Origin: Diphasiastrum complanatum
Lineage: Eukaryota; Streptophyta; Lycopodiopsida; Lycopodiales; Lycopodiaceae
Length of the DNA: 64,000 bases
Direction: 5' to 3'
Assembly (NCBI GenBank): GCA_029204225.1
Contig: CM055096.1
Location: forward strand, 48,123,579 to 48,187,578
The notes beneath the pieces were generated by a model. It had not been told where the DNA came from and did not search any database. It saw only the letters and a list, made by a program, of their open reading frames with translations. A program made the position numbers and the translations under genes. Positions 24,753 to 36,114 of this stretch are shown here, piece after piece. Each line of letters starts with the position of its first letter. The first letter of the stretch is position 1.

Positions 24753-25261
24753 CAACAAGATAGCCATACTAGATCAATCAGTGAGAAAAAGTGGTAGCTC
24801 TACATCTTTGATGGTGGAGCTGGTTATGATCTTCATTCAAACCTCAAGAGCTCTCAGTCTCGCACTATTTCACAAAGAACATAACATTAAATCTAAACCC
24901 TAAAATTTACAAAGAACATAATATTAAATCAAACTCTGCTATCTATATTTTCTTGCTCTCTCTCATGTCTCTCACACACATCCTTCTCTTCCTCTCTCAT
25001 TCGCTCATGATCATGAATCACTAAGACACGTATTTGTGTTTAACTACACAAAATATACAGTACAAGGAAGATATTGTACAAGAAAAAGTTACAAAGAAAG
25101 AAATCTTAGTTGCACATAACAAAACAAAAGAATCGTATTTGGAATGAGACAAATGAAATTGGTAGAGTTGAGAAGAAGCGCCAAAAGCCGATCTCCAACA
25201 ATCTCCTGCAAGAATAAAAAATAAGAAAACCCTAGAAAAATGATGCGGCTTTGAGAATTCG

Positions 25262-25530
25262 CTCACGGACGTCGGATTCCAACATCTGTATTATCCGTCG
25301 GAATCCGACGTTCGCTTTGTGCTTTTTTTTTTTGCACGGACAGGTGACGTCATCCATTTAAAAAGTTGCAGTCTCCGAAATGGGATGTTGGATTCCAACA
25401 TTTTTATTGGCCGTCGGAATCCGACGTTTGTAAAAAAAAAAAATCCGGCAATTTTTTTTTTCAGGCAATTTTTTTTTTTTGTGTCGAATTCCGACGTATT
25501 TTTATGTCGGATTCCGACGTATTATGAAAA
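25262..25530. repeat. Palindrome cluster 10 at the right edge of the block
   Basis: Begins with the cluster 2/4/8 type pair (25262-25318) and continues, after a short unrelated stretch, with further GTCGGAATCCGACG and GTCGGATTCCGACG copies separated by A/T homopolymers to about 25525. All similarity to units A and B stops here, so this may be a true end of the element. Confidence 0.6.
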
Positions 25531-27365
25531 TTTTTTGAATCCATCGGAAGCTTGTGTCGAAAATCGTGCATTTTGTTGTTGTGCAATCCACTTTGAGGTC
25601 GTCCATGATGTGAAGCTTGATTCCCAAGAGTCTCCCATCATTGTTGCACGAAAATATGAACAAGCAACCGACAACTGATCTTTGATATTCTCTGAGGCCA
25701 TCGGCTTATTTGGATCGAATGTCAGAGTAGGAAGGTAATCGTCCCATCTGATTGTCACTGATGCCAACAGAGTTAGATCTTTTGCAAATAGTGCCGATTG
25801 TCGCATGGTCGGATCTGGAGAGTGGACATACTCTATTTGGTATGTTTGTAAAGCCCGGTGGAAGTCCACTGATATTGTTCAGATGTAGGGCTGATGGATG
25901 ATTGGCCATACTCTCTTTGGTACGCTTGTAAAGCCTGGTGGAAGTCCATTGATACTGTCTAGATGTAGGGTGTATGGATTGTGTTCTTGTCCATAGCCAA
26001 TCCCAAATTTTTCCATTTATTCTTTCTCGGCATTGGCACATAATAAGGATTGACCCGCAATTGGCGAGGGCTGGCCACATAACTCCTGATTGATTCCGAA
26101 GTTTTCTCAAAAACGGTAATTCTCTATGCCGTCTGCTCTCCCAATGCAGGTATTTTGTCCAACTCTTTGCCAGCCTCTATCTCGGAGGTCTTGAACTTAA
26201 AAATCCATCCACCACGCGAGGACTCATGCGGATGTTGCGAAAAAAAATTCTGGATCTGGTCCTCGACATTGATGGGCCTTCTGAATAGTGGTGTGGTCTC
26301 TGATGAGGATGGACCCGCTTGCGCTGCCGATAAAATTGGCAGTTGTTTAGGTATTTCTGGAGCTCCCCCCTGGTCCATGCTTGAATCCAGCCCTGTATCC
26401 ATTCGTACATCTTCTTGGTATGTAGGGGAGAATTGCGGCATGACCGGTATGGGGATTTGTGGTCCGACTTTCAACACCTGAACGGCTACTTTTTCATAGG
26501 CGTTGATGGTTTCTTTAGCCTTTCTCAACTTAGTTGAAGCTGCTCCTTTGAACTTGTCAAAGCGGCCTTGGAATCCCTGAAGGGCCACTTTGTACGTTTT
26601 CACTTTCTTAAACAAATACGCGATCTCCGTCGGTGTGACCGGATGATCTGGTATTTGCGTCTGAATATACACATCACGCTCAAGGGTGGTTGCATCTAAT
26701 TCACCTTGGAGATGCGTGCGATCCTGCTTCGCCATCTGTAATTGACCCTTTAGCAGTTGCACATGTTGCTTTGCATCCTGCATGGCCTTATTCACCTGAT
26801 CCTGTGCGGTTGTCAAGGCGTTTTGTAGGGAGCTAGCATATCCTTCCAGACGATCAGCCTGTTGCTAGGCCATCTTCTTTTCAACTTCAGATTTGTCTTC
26901 GTGTTGCTTGGCAATATTCAAGTCTCGATCCAGTTGGACAATCTTCTGGCTGATGAGCGTGTTTTCTGATCCCAGATCTAGAATTCTCTGTTCCATTTCT
27001 TTTTTCTTGTCAAGCATAGACTGGATTACTTGCGCAAGGCGTGAAACCAAACTGAGAGCATCACCATAATCTACTGTTGTGGAGGCGACAGCAGCAGGAG
27101 GACCTGATGGTACTGTCCTTGGTTGGCGTGAAATAGATGTCGATACTTCTTCTTCTTCAAAAACATCGTCTTCCTCGAAACCCTCAAGCACGCTGGCGTT
27201 GAACTGCTTTGGTGATTTTGCAGCTTGGTCGACCTGAAGTGTGGTTGGGGCATCTTCATCTTGAAGTTGCTAGCTTGAGTCTTCAACACCGACAGTAGTG
27301 TCATGGATTTGTTCGAATCTTCTTCCAGGGGCTTGGAGTTCAAAGGGTGCAGGGCTCTACAACAC
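25522..27365 (-). pseudogene. Decayed coiled-coil protein gene, gag-like or captured
   Basis: Three successive minus-strand pieces. 27365-26865: acidic start (LEGFEEDDVFEEEE), Pro/Ala linker, then Lys/Glu-rich heptads (LDKKKEMEQRILDLGSEN). An in-frame TAG (near 26865) follows KKMA, and the same frame continues through 26124 as a long coiled coil (TTAQDQVNKAMQDAKQHVQ), ending GEQTA. Beyond it, 26110-25522 is open in shifting frames and contains a ~70-bp tandem duplication (25850-26000) that breaks it. Composition resembles Gag-like or structural ORFs of plant repeats, but no CCHC knuckle or other diagnostic motif is present. No function assigned. Confidence 0.45.
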
Positions 27366-28540
27366 CAAGCCTTTTCAAGATCATATTTTGGTTGCATTCT
27401 TTTCTTTAAATCAACACCAGAAGCAGGGCCGTAAGTAGACATTTTAAAAACAAAACATCTGTCTGTATCATCATGGATTTGTCCAGGGAACAAAGGACCA
27501 TGAAAAAATTCATAGGAACAATGTTCTCTTAAATACATAAGCGCCGATATGTCATCTGATAGACTTGTTGGTTGCAACTCTTTACGAGCTTCAGTTATCC
27601 ATTTTTTTAATCTGCAGGCAAATAATAAAATGTGAGCTAGTTCACTTTTCGATTTCATTATCAAATAGATTGACATAAATGAAACTCCTTAATTACCTTC
27701 TACTATTGGTCAAGGGCTCCAATGCAGCAAATAATTCATCCATCTTTAACTCTTCCAAACTAAAATGTCCTCCATCTGCAATAAGATACTTTGTGATGAT
27801 ATCTTGTGCGATTTTTTTTTTCACTTTTTTATTACTGTGTGTAGGGAAAGACGTTGCAATGTTTTATATTGCCTTGTTGGAGGATTCAAGTAGTACTGAA
27901 GATCTTCCTTCTCCAAAAATGTGTTCATGCGTTCCAACGTGCAGAGCTAACCTTGAAACACTCTCATCATGAGATACACAATAGTAAATTTTTGCTTGAC
28001 ATGTTCTAGTGCACATGGGAGGCTCACCACATGATTTGCACTTAAACATTTCAAGTGGGCCTTCAATTTTTCCAATGCAGCATTGCTTTTTTAAACTTCC
28101 AACAAACATTGTTTGATTTACTCTTTTGAAATGTTTGTAATAAGAACACTCCACATTTATACACTCAAACTCACCACCACAAAGAAATATCCTTACAGTA
28201 CCTAAAAAGCCTTGGATTTTTGTTGTGTTTTTTTGTATTTAACCCAATTATGACAATCTAATGATTGTCTCATCCCTTCCATTCATCCTCCTTTTGTTGG
28301 AGAGAGCTCAAACATGACATTTCCATTGTAGCTAGATGGAAGTTCTTTCACCTTCAAAGCTTGTCCACACAAAGCAATGTACTTGCACAATATACTGGAC
28401 ATAGGTAAATTTTGCAAAACTTGAAGAATGGTTTGACCCTTTGATCCAAGTAATGTCGTATCGTCATCACGAGCTGGTGAAGGAGTAGTGCAATCCACTG
28501 AAGGCAGCACAATTTTGAATGTTTCCTTTGCTTGAGAAAA
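27366..28540 (-). pseudogene. Transposase-like gene with WRKY/GCM1-type zinc-finger, decayed
   Basis: Exon 1, about 28536-27717 (donor GTAATT), includes after a frame break near 28215 the pattern C-x6-C...CKSCG...MCTRTCQAKIYY...SRLALHVGTHEH. The spacing of Cys pairs followed by R...H-x-G-x-H-x-H resembles the WRKY-GCM1/FLYWCH zinc-binding folds found at the N-terminus of many DNA transposases. An in-frame TAA follows at 27864. Exon 2 (from about 27610) reads LKKWITEARKELQPTS and then RCFVFKMSTYGPASGVDLKK, which looks like a conserved core. It is cut off near 27366 by the unrelated coiled-coil ORF. DNA binding is inferred from the Cys/His pattern. Confidence 0.45.
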
Positions 28541-29078
28541 TTAAGTAAGTCGGATTAGAAATACAACTATCAACTACAATAATGCTGCACAACCAAAAGT
28601 TGAGTTGTGGCAGAATAAAGATAACACCACTTAACAGAGTCAATACATCAATAAGTGTGTGTGTGTGGTGGTGCTCATTGATGGACAAAGGCCAATTTTT
28701 AAGACTAGAGCACGTGTCATTATTCAGTTTGCCATGGTTATAACGGCGCCATTTATTATTCCCAAGGTCAGATTTCAAGGATGGAGCATGTATTTCAAGG
28801 ATGTAACGGCGCCATTTTTTTACGACATCAAAATATATTACGCTATGCCCTCACAAATAATAAAAAATCTCTATAATAATTGTATAGTTAAAAAAAGCAA
28901 TATCTATAATAAATGTATAGTTAAAAAAATATATTCTCTTTAAAAAATATAAAATATATAATATATTAGGCCATTTTTCTATATGTTTTCATTTTTCTAT
29001 AATCATTTCTATCATTTCTTGTGTTACTACTTTTTTTGTGGAGTTGTTTTTTTTTTTGTCATTTTGTGGAGTTTTAAT
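28541..29078. other. AT-rich intergenic stretch with a GGCGCC repeat pair
   Basis: No gene seen. TAACGGCGCCATTT occurs twice, at about 28740 and 28804, 64 bp apart, near the upstream edge of the zinc-finger pseudogene. The rest is AT-rich with a short GT run at 28655. Confidence 0.4.
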
Positions 29079-29704
29079 GTATATATATATATATATTTAA
29101 ACTTATGTACAGTTTTGCGCATGTGTATGGGTGCACCCATGCATCCTCATCCCCTCACCCATGCATCCTCATCCCTTTACCCATGCATGAGCTTTTTCTA
29201 ACTAAAAAACTTGGGGAGAGATGGGGAAAGTGCATATCCCCATACATTTGCACATTTGAGGGGTGGACCCCAAAAGAAATTCCTCACCCACTCCCTCCCA
29301 CTTACTAAATTCAAATACTTAAAGTTGTAAGTTAAGGTTTTATTTTTTTCACACACTTCAATGTGCTTTATACTTTAGCCAATAATCTTTATTACTTGGC
29401 TTTCTTATTTATTTTAAATTATCAAAGTTTTACCCATAAATCATGAACATAAATTTTTTTTTGACTACCTTAAACTGGTTTTGTTTTTTTTTTTCAATCC
29501 TTCAAATTCTGACCTTGGCCCGCCATTTTTAGGAATGTTTAACCACAAGCCCAAACTTACTAACTTTAACTCCTAAATTGTTACCCACAAGCTTTTATCC
29601 ATGGGCCACAAAATGCACAATTAAAAAAAAAGAGGGGGATAGGGTGAGGGGAGTAAAAGAGACAATAAAAAGAGAAAAATAGGGGGGAGGGGAGATTTGG
29701 AACA

Positions 29705-29897
29705 CACGTGCATGCACACACACACACACACACACACGCACACACATGTGAGTGAGTGAGTGAGTGAGTGAGTGTGTGTGCGCATGCACGCGTGTGTGTG
29801 CGCGCACATGCCTATGTGTGTGTGTGTGCACCTATGTGTGTGTGCATGTGCGCGTATTTGTTGTGTGTGTGTGTCTAGAGTCCTTTTTTTCCCTTCT

Positions 29898-29959
<62 letters not shown>

Positions 29960-29960
29960 C
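29705..29960. repeat. Compound (CA)n, (GT)n and (CT)n microsatellite
   Basis: CA run (29717-29750), GAGT runs, then a long mixed GT/GC stretch to about 29875 and a CT run (29893-29956) with one interruption. Open frames across it are low-complexity artefacts. Confidence 0.95.
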
Positions 29961-30108
29961 AGGCTGACCAACCACCCATAGAGGGAGGGAGGTCCCTCCA
30001 TGCCCCTAAAAAAAATGAAGAAGGATAAAATGTGTGTGTGTGTGTGGGTAGATATATAAACAAGGGGGTGCCTCCATTCTATTAAAAGTAAATATATTAA
30101 TATTTACT

Positions 30109-30133
30109 CCCCCCCCCCCCCCCTCCCCCAATG

Positions 30134-30163
<30 letters not shown>
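30109..30163. repeat. Poly-C followed by (CA)n
   Basis: About 14 C residues, then CACACA to about 30163. Simple sequence with no coding content. Confidence 0.9.
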
Positions 30164-30170
<7 letters not shown>

Positions 30171-31142
30171 TTTTTCTTGAATGTAAACCTCTCATAAAAA
30201 ATATGAATATAAATCCACTTAAAAATGTGAACCCCCACTTTCCATAAAACAAAAAAAAGTGAAGGGGCTTTTTGGCTCCCCATAAATTAAGTTTTCTTTT
30301 TTTAAAAAGGAGACAAAAAAAAGTCCCCATCAAGAAAGAAATTCTCCCCCCCCCAAAAAAAAAAGAAACTGAGGCTTTTAAGGGCAGGAGCATATCTTTT
30401 TTTAAAACTCTCTCGCCCTTTTTTGTCACATGGCAAAACCCACCGACCCATCTCTCCCGAGCACTTAAACCATCGGCCTCTTGCCCAAACAACTTGCTTT
30501 TAACCATTAGGGAGCACACCCGCACTCTGCCTACCCCATATGTTCTCTCCTTCTCTTGTCAATCCACCTAAAAAAACATCATCGATAAGCAGAACCGCAC
30601 TAAGATTTATTATATGACTTTCGTATTTATATTGAATTACCAAAATTTTACCCATAGATCATGAACATAAAGTTTTACCCAAAGTTCTTTTCCCCGTCTA
30701 GCATCCATGCTCTATTGAAGAACATATTTGCTAATCCCATCCTTGCAACGACTGTGGGAAATAGCAAAAGTTGAATATCTAAAACTAGACATTTTTTTAT
30801 TTATTCAAATTGAAATGGAAATTTGACACGAAGTTTTCCTTTGTTCTTACCTCTAGGGTTCTTCCTTTTTCTTTCTTCCCAGCTTTGTAGTTTTTTATTC
30901 TCTTGATGTACAAGTTTGCTTGATCATTTTCTCTTCCTCCTGTAGTACCTTGCCAAGAATGGATGTGACAATCTACCTCTGAAATCCTAACACATGCGAT
31001 CTTTTGGTTTTGATCCAACCCCGTTTCTCATTTGAAAGACAAGTTTTTTGCTTTTGGTAACCTTGGTCTAGTGTTACATGACCTCAAGTATTTTCATCTT
31101 TGAGAGCTATAAAATGCATTCATATGATGGAAGGTCGAATGA

Positions 31143-31400
31143 ATGGTGTTCATTTTTGACCAATGGTCGCTGATGGTCGTTGACGGGTGTGGCCGATATA
31201 TGTGGGTGTATGTACGTGAATGCATGTGTTATATGTGTATGTGGATTTGTGTGTATGATTTGTGCTTGATGGTGTGTGTAATTTATGTGGTCAATGGTGT
31301 GTGTGTTTGTGTGTGTGTGTGTGTGTGTGAAATGTGCGTGTGTGTATGCATGTGTGATTTATGTGGCCGATGATGTGTGCATGTGTGTATGAGTGTGCAT
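31143..31400. repeat. GT-rich stretch with an inverted partner of the 31.7-kb minisatellite
   Basis: TGGTCGTTGACGGGTG at about 31173 is the reverse complement of the CACCCGTCAACGACCA units at 31683-31775, giving subterminal inverted repeats about 550 bp apart. The GT-rich run follows. Confidence 0.6.
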
Positions 31401-31682
31401 GTGCATTTCTCTGTGTATACTGAACTGCTTGGAGCCTAATTTGTTGATGCGGGCTCGTCTCAACGTGCAGCACTGGATGGAACAAACGACATGCATGACG
31501 GAGTCTGTTGCAATATTGGACCACTTCTTGAAAATGCCAAAAAGTAAACGATCGACTTTATCAGCACACCAAGCAGGTTGTTGCAAGTATGGATAAAGTT
31601 AGATACCAGTGATGAAAAAAGGGATTGAAGTCTCTTGGAGACACTAATCTTAATGATTCAAGATGCCCAGTTCTTGGTGAGC

Positions 31683-31780
31683 CCTCCGTCAACGACCATC
31701 GACCACCCGTCAACGACCATCGGCGACCAATGGCCACCCGTCAACGACCATCGACCACCCGTCAACGAGCATCGGCAGTC
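31683..31780. repeat. Minisatellite, ~21-bp units (GTCAACGACCATCGACCACC)
   Basis: Four to five imperfect tandem units immediately upstream of the terminal hairpin at 31785. Diverged relatives appear at 35170-35275. Confidence 0.8.
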
Positions 31781-31810
31781 CATTGCCCGTCGACGGGCAC
31801 TCTTTACTAG

Positions 31811-33030
31811 TATATCCATATATATAGAAATATTTAAGAGAGAGAGTGTAAGGGTTATCGTCAAAAAATTAACCTTGTGCTGCCAAAAATGTCACGCTCT
31901 GCCCGCGAAACATGTCACGCATTCGCAAAAGAAAAAGCTGAAAAACGTTTGAAAAAAAATTGTAAAAAAAAAACTCAAACGATCGGAGCCCTGTGAAATA
32001 ACAGGTGCATTGTTTTATCTCACCTTAACATAGCTCAATTGTTAGTGTGCTTGCTGCGCATGAGCTTTAGAAGACTGAGTTGCAAAGCGCAAAAGAAACA
32101 GTGTGAGCAAATATGTATTTCCTTGCACTCATGTTGAAAATTAGACTTTTCATGTATAAGATCAGTTTAGGTTTTTAGACGATCCACTTCGATTGCACTA
32201 TGTGATGAAACCACCCCTTATAATTGGAATAGTCTGGAATGAGCGCTGACAGAAGACAGCTGTGAACCGAATCTGAGGGCTGGAAGGTCGTTGTGAAGTC
32301 GTTAGATCAGTGTTTGCCAATGCTGGTAAGATTTCCAAGTGCTTTTGAAATCTTTTGTGCGACCTCACAGAGCGGCTGTGGTAGCCTTGAAGCTCTGGCT
32401 TTTAGCGATGGTGGAGCGAGCAGCTGTAGCTATAGGGGCTCGCTGTGATGATGATGCCTGAGGAGGAGATTTAATCTGGTTTGCAGCTATGGCAACCATG
32501 AAACAATTCTATTTTCAACAATAAAAAAAAGGCAGAAACCAGCGGGATAGCGCTCACGCTAGCTCCTATCCTTCTACAACGTACATCAACAGCTTGCAAC
32601 AAACCTGTTCCATCCACACAGAGCTGGCTGCAGTCTTCTACGCCCAGCCTCGGCCATTTTTAAGTCCTTCACTCACAGAAAGACTCTGCTCACCCTCCAG
32701 AAATCGAGCTATAGCCTGCAGGAATTGGTCTGCTGGGATTTCTTTCCCAGATGCATCTTCAGCTCCAACATTCAAAGCAGGGGAGTGTGCAATCAATGAT
32801 GTTCAGAATGCAGAGAAGGATGAGCCACAGTTTGGCACAACCATATACATGCTCTGGCCATGCAACTACAGTACACTGGTCGTCTGTCCAACACTTAGAA
32901 AATAGGTTTCCTAAGGTGCAAAACTGATGACTACTTCGTTTAGACCAGAAAAAAAATGACTATAGGGGGTTTAAAGAACTGGATTACACTCTCTGCTTTT
33001 ACAGCTTAACTGGAGAGCTGCTACCCTCTG
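31811..33030. other. Intergenic stretch, no gene seen
   Basis: Unique-looking sequence with scattered short open frames and no splice-supported coding signal. A weak tRNA-like segment (TAGCTCAATTGTTAGTG near 32030) could be a SINE head but lacks a good B box. Confidence 0.5.
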
Positions 33031-33034
33031 TAGA

Positions 33035-33655
33035 TGCCATAAATGCCTCTAATATAAATGACTTTATTGGTAGCTAGCTGTGATTTTTTCCCAACTGACA
33101 GTGTAGTTGATTTTTGTGCAAATGTGCAACTGATGTTTGTCAAAAAAACATGCATTTGTTTACTACCACATAAAGTGCGAAATCTGATGTAGATTGATTG
33201 GCAGAAAAAATACACTGTAGGCAACCTCTGAAATCAGCGATCCATTAGCAGTAGAAGTCTGATATGGAATCAATAGCAATGTGTTTTAATCTCTGGCATA
33301 GAAGGGCGACACTTCCTACTACACAAGTGTCTTGACATGTGAGTATTTGTTGTTACATAAATGCCTCTAATATCAGTGACTTTATTGGTAGCCAACTGAT
33401 TTTTTCCCAACTGATAGTGTAGTTGATTTCTGTGCAGATGCGCAACTAATATTTGTCAAATAACATGCATCTGTTGACTGCCACATAAGTGCAAAATCTG
33501 TTGTAGAAATGTGATTGATTGGCAGAAAAAATGCACCATAGGCTACCTATGAAATCAACGATCCATTAGCAACAAAAGTCTGCTATGGAATCAATAGCAA
33601 TGTATTTTGATCTCTGGCATAGAAGGGCGACATTTCCTACTACACAGGTGTCTTG
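33035..33655. repeat. Tandem duplication of a ~300-bp segment
   Basis: 33040-33337 and 33358-33655 align throughout (TAAATGCCTCTAATAT... to ...AAGTGTCTTGAC) with scattered substitutions and small indels. No coding content; an old local duplication. Confidence 0.85.
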
Positions 33656-34675
33656 ACTACTAGCAGTAGAAATGCGCTCATGAATGTAATGTGAATGCTC
33701 AATTTATCACAACAATTTGTGCCTAAATCATAGCAGTAGCAGCAGAGAAATCTTGCAGCTACGTAGCAGGTGTGCCCCGGAAATGGAAAAGCAGGTGTGC
33801 CTCTTTAATGTGATGCCATTTGAACTTTTCTTTTTTGTTGGATGGTGCGTATTTCTTATTCTTAAGCAGTCCAATTTATAGACTCATTTATCATTTTGCA
33901 AAGCACGAGTGCCCTACTGCACATCATTCGAATCTCAATCGATTTATCAATTAGTAGTCAATGCAGGGTCGCGCCTGGTGTTTATTCCACATTTGGATTT
34001 CTAATCATGATTTTTATAGAAAGCAAAGTGATAGAGTCCATTAAGTTCGAAGTGTTAATTATGAACGTTCAACTATTGTTTCATGACAAGTTGCTCATAT
34101 CTATGCATATCATTAGCAATGGTTTCATCAGCCCTCAGAAAATCAAATTGGAGAATTGGTTTTAGGGTTTCTAAGAAATGATAAATTCATGTTGGATATG
34201 TGTTACAGTCAAAACACAAATGTGTGATTTGATTTTTGGTTGCAAACTACATGTTTGCAAAGCAATTACAATCATTTAGGACTTGACTCCTGAATCTTGA
34301 ATCTCTCTTTCTAATACACAATGGTTTCAAGACTTAGTGTGATGATTTGTTAGATTTAGAAAGAGTGAACGTTCAAAATTTAGTTTTACAACCTAGACGA
34401 TTGGTACTTGACTCTTAAGTAATCAGCATAGATGACATAAACATATCATACATGTATAGATCCCACAAATGTGTTCTCCTCTCCTAAGAATGGTAGAACA
34501 TGTTTTACCAAAGAGGCTATAGTGCATCATTATAAGTGAACTAGGATTGGCTGAGAGGTTGGTAGGGAGAGAGTGAATGCATATTCCCAAGCTTCTTTCG
34601 GCATAGGCGGTCACCATAAGTTTGATTCTGAAGCATATGCTTGGTGCTCATAGCTAATTACGACTTTTAATCTTC
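33656..34675. other. Intergenic stretch, no gene seen
   Basis: AT-rich sequence without repeats or a supported ORF that I can recognise. Confidence 0.5.
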
Positions 34676-35155
34676 TTCTGAGTCCTCTATTGCTTATTTT
34701 TGTATCTTCTGAGCCCTTTATAGCTAACTGCGACTCCTTTTTGTATCTTATGAGTCATCTATTGCTTTTTGTATCTTCTGAGCCCTCTATAGCTAATCGC
34801 AACTCCTTTCTGTATCTTATGAGTCCTCGCACTCTGGATACAATCACGGGCCACTTGCAACATTTGATGCATATCATGCAAGAAATCCGCAACTTTCTTT
34901 CTGTATCTTTTGAGTCCTCTATAGCTAATCGCGACTCCTTTCTGTATCTTTTGAGTCCACTGTTGCTAATCTGTGAATCTGGAAGCTCTATTAATATTTT
35001 CTAAGTTAGTATCCTACTCTTGTTTGGCATTTGTAGTTTGTATAGCTAGCTTTTTCTATTGCTCCTTTTGGTGCCTTTTGAGTCCTCTATAGTTTATCGC
35101 GACTTCTTTCGGTATCTTTTGAGTCCTCTGTAGCTAATCGCAACTCCTTTCTGTA
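34676..35155. repeat. Minisatellite, ~45-bp units
   Basis: Repeats of TATCTTTTGAGTCCTCTAT followed by AGCTAATCGCGACTCCTTTC, about eight imperfect copies, interrupted near 34830-34880 and 34980-35060. Open frames across it are repeat artefacts. Confidence 0.85.
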
Positions 35156-35867
35156 CATACACACACATACATCGGCCACCCGTCAACAACCATCGGCTTT
35201 CCTCCTAAACCATCGACCACATCCAAATCACCGGCCATCACCTACATCGCCCCTCACCTGTCAACGATGGGCATACTGTTGTCCCTACCACTAATGAGCC
35301 AACACTAACCAACAAAGGATGATATTTTAATTGTATAATTGTCCGTGCCACTGATCAGCCAACACTAACCAAAACAACTCATTTTCTTCTTCAAATGAGC
35401 ACTATCGTATATGAAATACCCTTAGGATCTTTTTGGGCCAAACAAAGTGTATTGACATATTCACTAAGGTATTGTGGACTTGCAAAGTTTGTTCATACGA
35501 AAGTCATGTGGTCCAAAGCCATTCAGCCCAAACACACGCTCACACACACATCCATAAAGACCCACTCTAACCCTTTCCCTAAGTACTCACACACACACAC
35601 ATGCACACAAACACAGCGCAACACAAAGACACGCACACCGCACAACACACAACACACAACACACAGTGCGCACACCCACAAACACACGTAGACCCACACA
35701 CACACCTATACATGCACAGCGCACACACACACACACACACACTTTTGAGCTCTCTCACACCCACACCCTAAACTCTAAACCCTAACACACATACACATGC
35801 ACACACACACACCCAGTCTAAGCCTAAAGCCTAAAGCTACAGCCTAATCCTAATCCACAACCCCCCC

Positions 35868-35916
<49 letters not shown>

Positions 35917-36000
35917 CGTCCAACATTGCGGTATTGACGCACATCCGTGCCATCGACACACGTCCGCCCTTGCCCGTCAATGATGGGCACAAGCAATCTA
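35156..36000. repeat. CA-rich low-complexity region with poly-C and a terminal-type hairpin
   Basis: Contains CACCCGTCAAC-type relatives of the 31.7-kb minisatellite (35170-35275), long (CA)n-like stretches (35520-35760 and 35884-35914), a run of about 22 C (35863-35884), and GCCCGTCAATGATGGGC (35973-35989), a diverged form of the hairpins at 31785 and 55702. A CTAAACCCTAAC stretch is too short to be telomeric. Probably remnants of a third Helitron-like element. Confidence 0.6.
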
Positions 36001-36114
36001 CCTTTCTTAGTGTTAGAATTTTTCTCTTAATTACATAAGAATCTATTGCTTAAATATCATCTTTTCTCTACAAATGGTTTAAACAAGGTGAAACATTAAC
36101 TCAAATTTTTGGAA

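Larger units (their letters stand above)
18609..25320. repeat. Inverted, shuffled block of the same repeat unit
   Basis: Reverse-complement matches to units A/B, in pieces: 18609-19418 (to about 8110-8930), 19570-19678 (to about 5665-5770), 19679-20330 (to the unit start), 20816-21545 and again 21546-22085 (both to about 4820-5530), 22085-22385 (to about 4360-4670), 22385-23430 (to the Ulp1-like gene), 23431-24240 (unit start, then about 5560-5770), 24240-25318 (to about 4360-5560). The (GA)n segment is absent. The patchwork implies several inversion, duplication and deletion events, with palindrome clusters at many joints. Confidence 0.7.
29079..31810 (+). mobile_element. Helitron-like non-autonomous element, long member
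   Basis: The 5' part (29079-29300, from TTAAACTTATGTACAGTTTT through GGGTGCACCCATGCATCC) is shared with 55310-55510. The 3' end is the perfect palindrome GCCCGTCGACGGGC (31785-31798), 8 nt, then CTAG (31807-31810) followed by T: the hairpin-CTRR|T terminus of Helitrons. Both members lie in (TA)-rich sequence. There is no RepHel ORF. The interior is SSR and low-complexity sequence. A canonical 5' TC start is not visible, so the class is provisional. Confidence 0.45.

Noticed and set aside
29595-30063. His/Thr- and Arg/Glu-rich ORFs
   Set aside because: Translations of CA, GT and CT microsatellites.
30410-30540. tRNA-Ser-like segment on the minus strand
   Set aside because: Only a loose resemblance in the D-arm region; acceptor stem and anticodon arm do not pair.
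32020-32100. tRNA gene or tRNA-derived SINE
   Set aside because: The A-box-like TAGCTCAATTGTTAGTG is suggestive, but no good B box, no cloverleaf and no poly-A end could be drawn.
35764-35785. Interstitial telomere (CCCTAAA) repeat
   Set aside because: Only about three degenerate units within CA-rich sequence.
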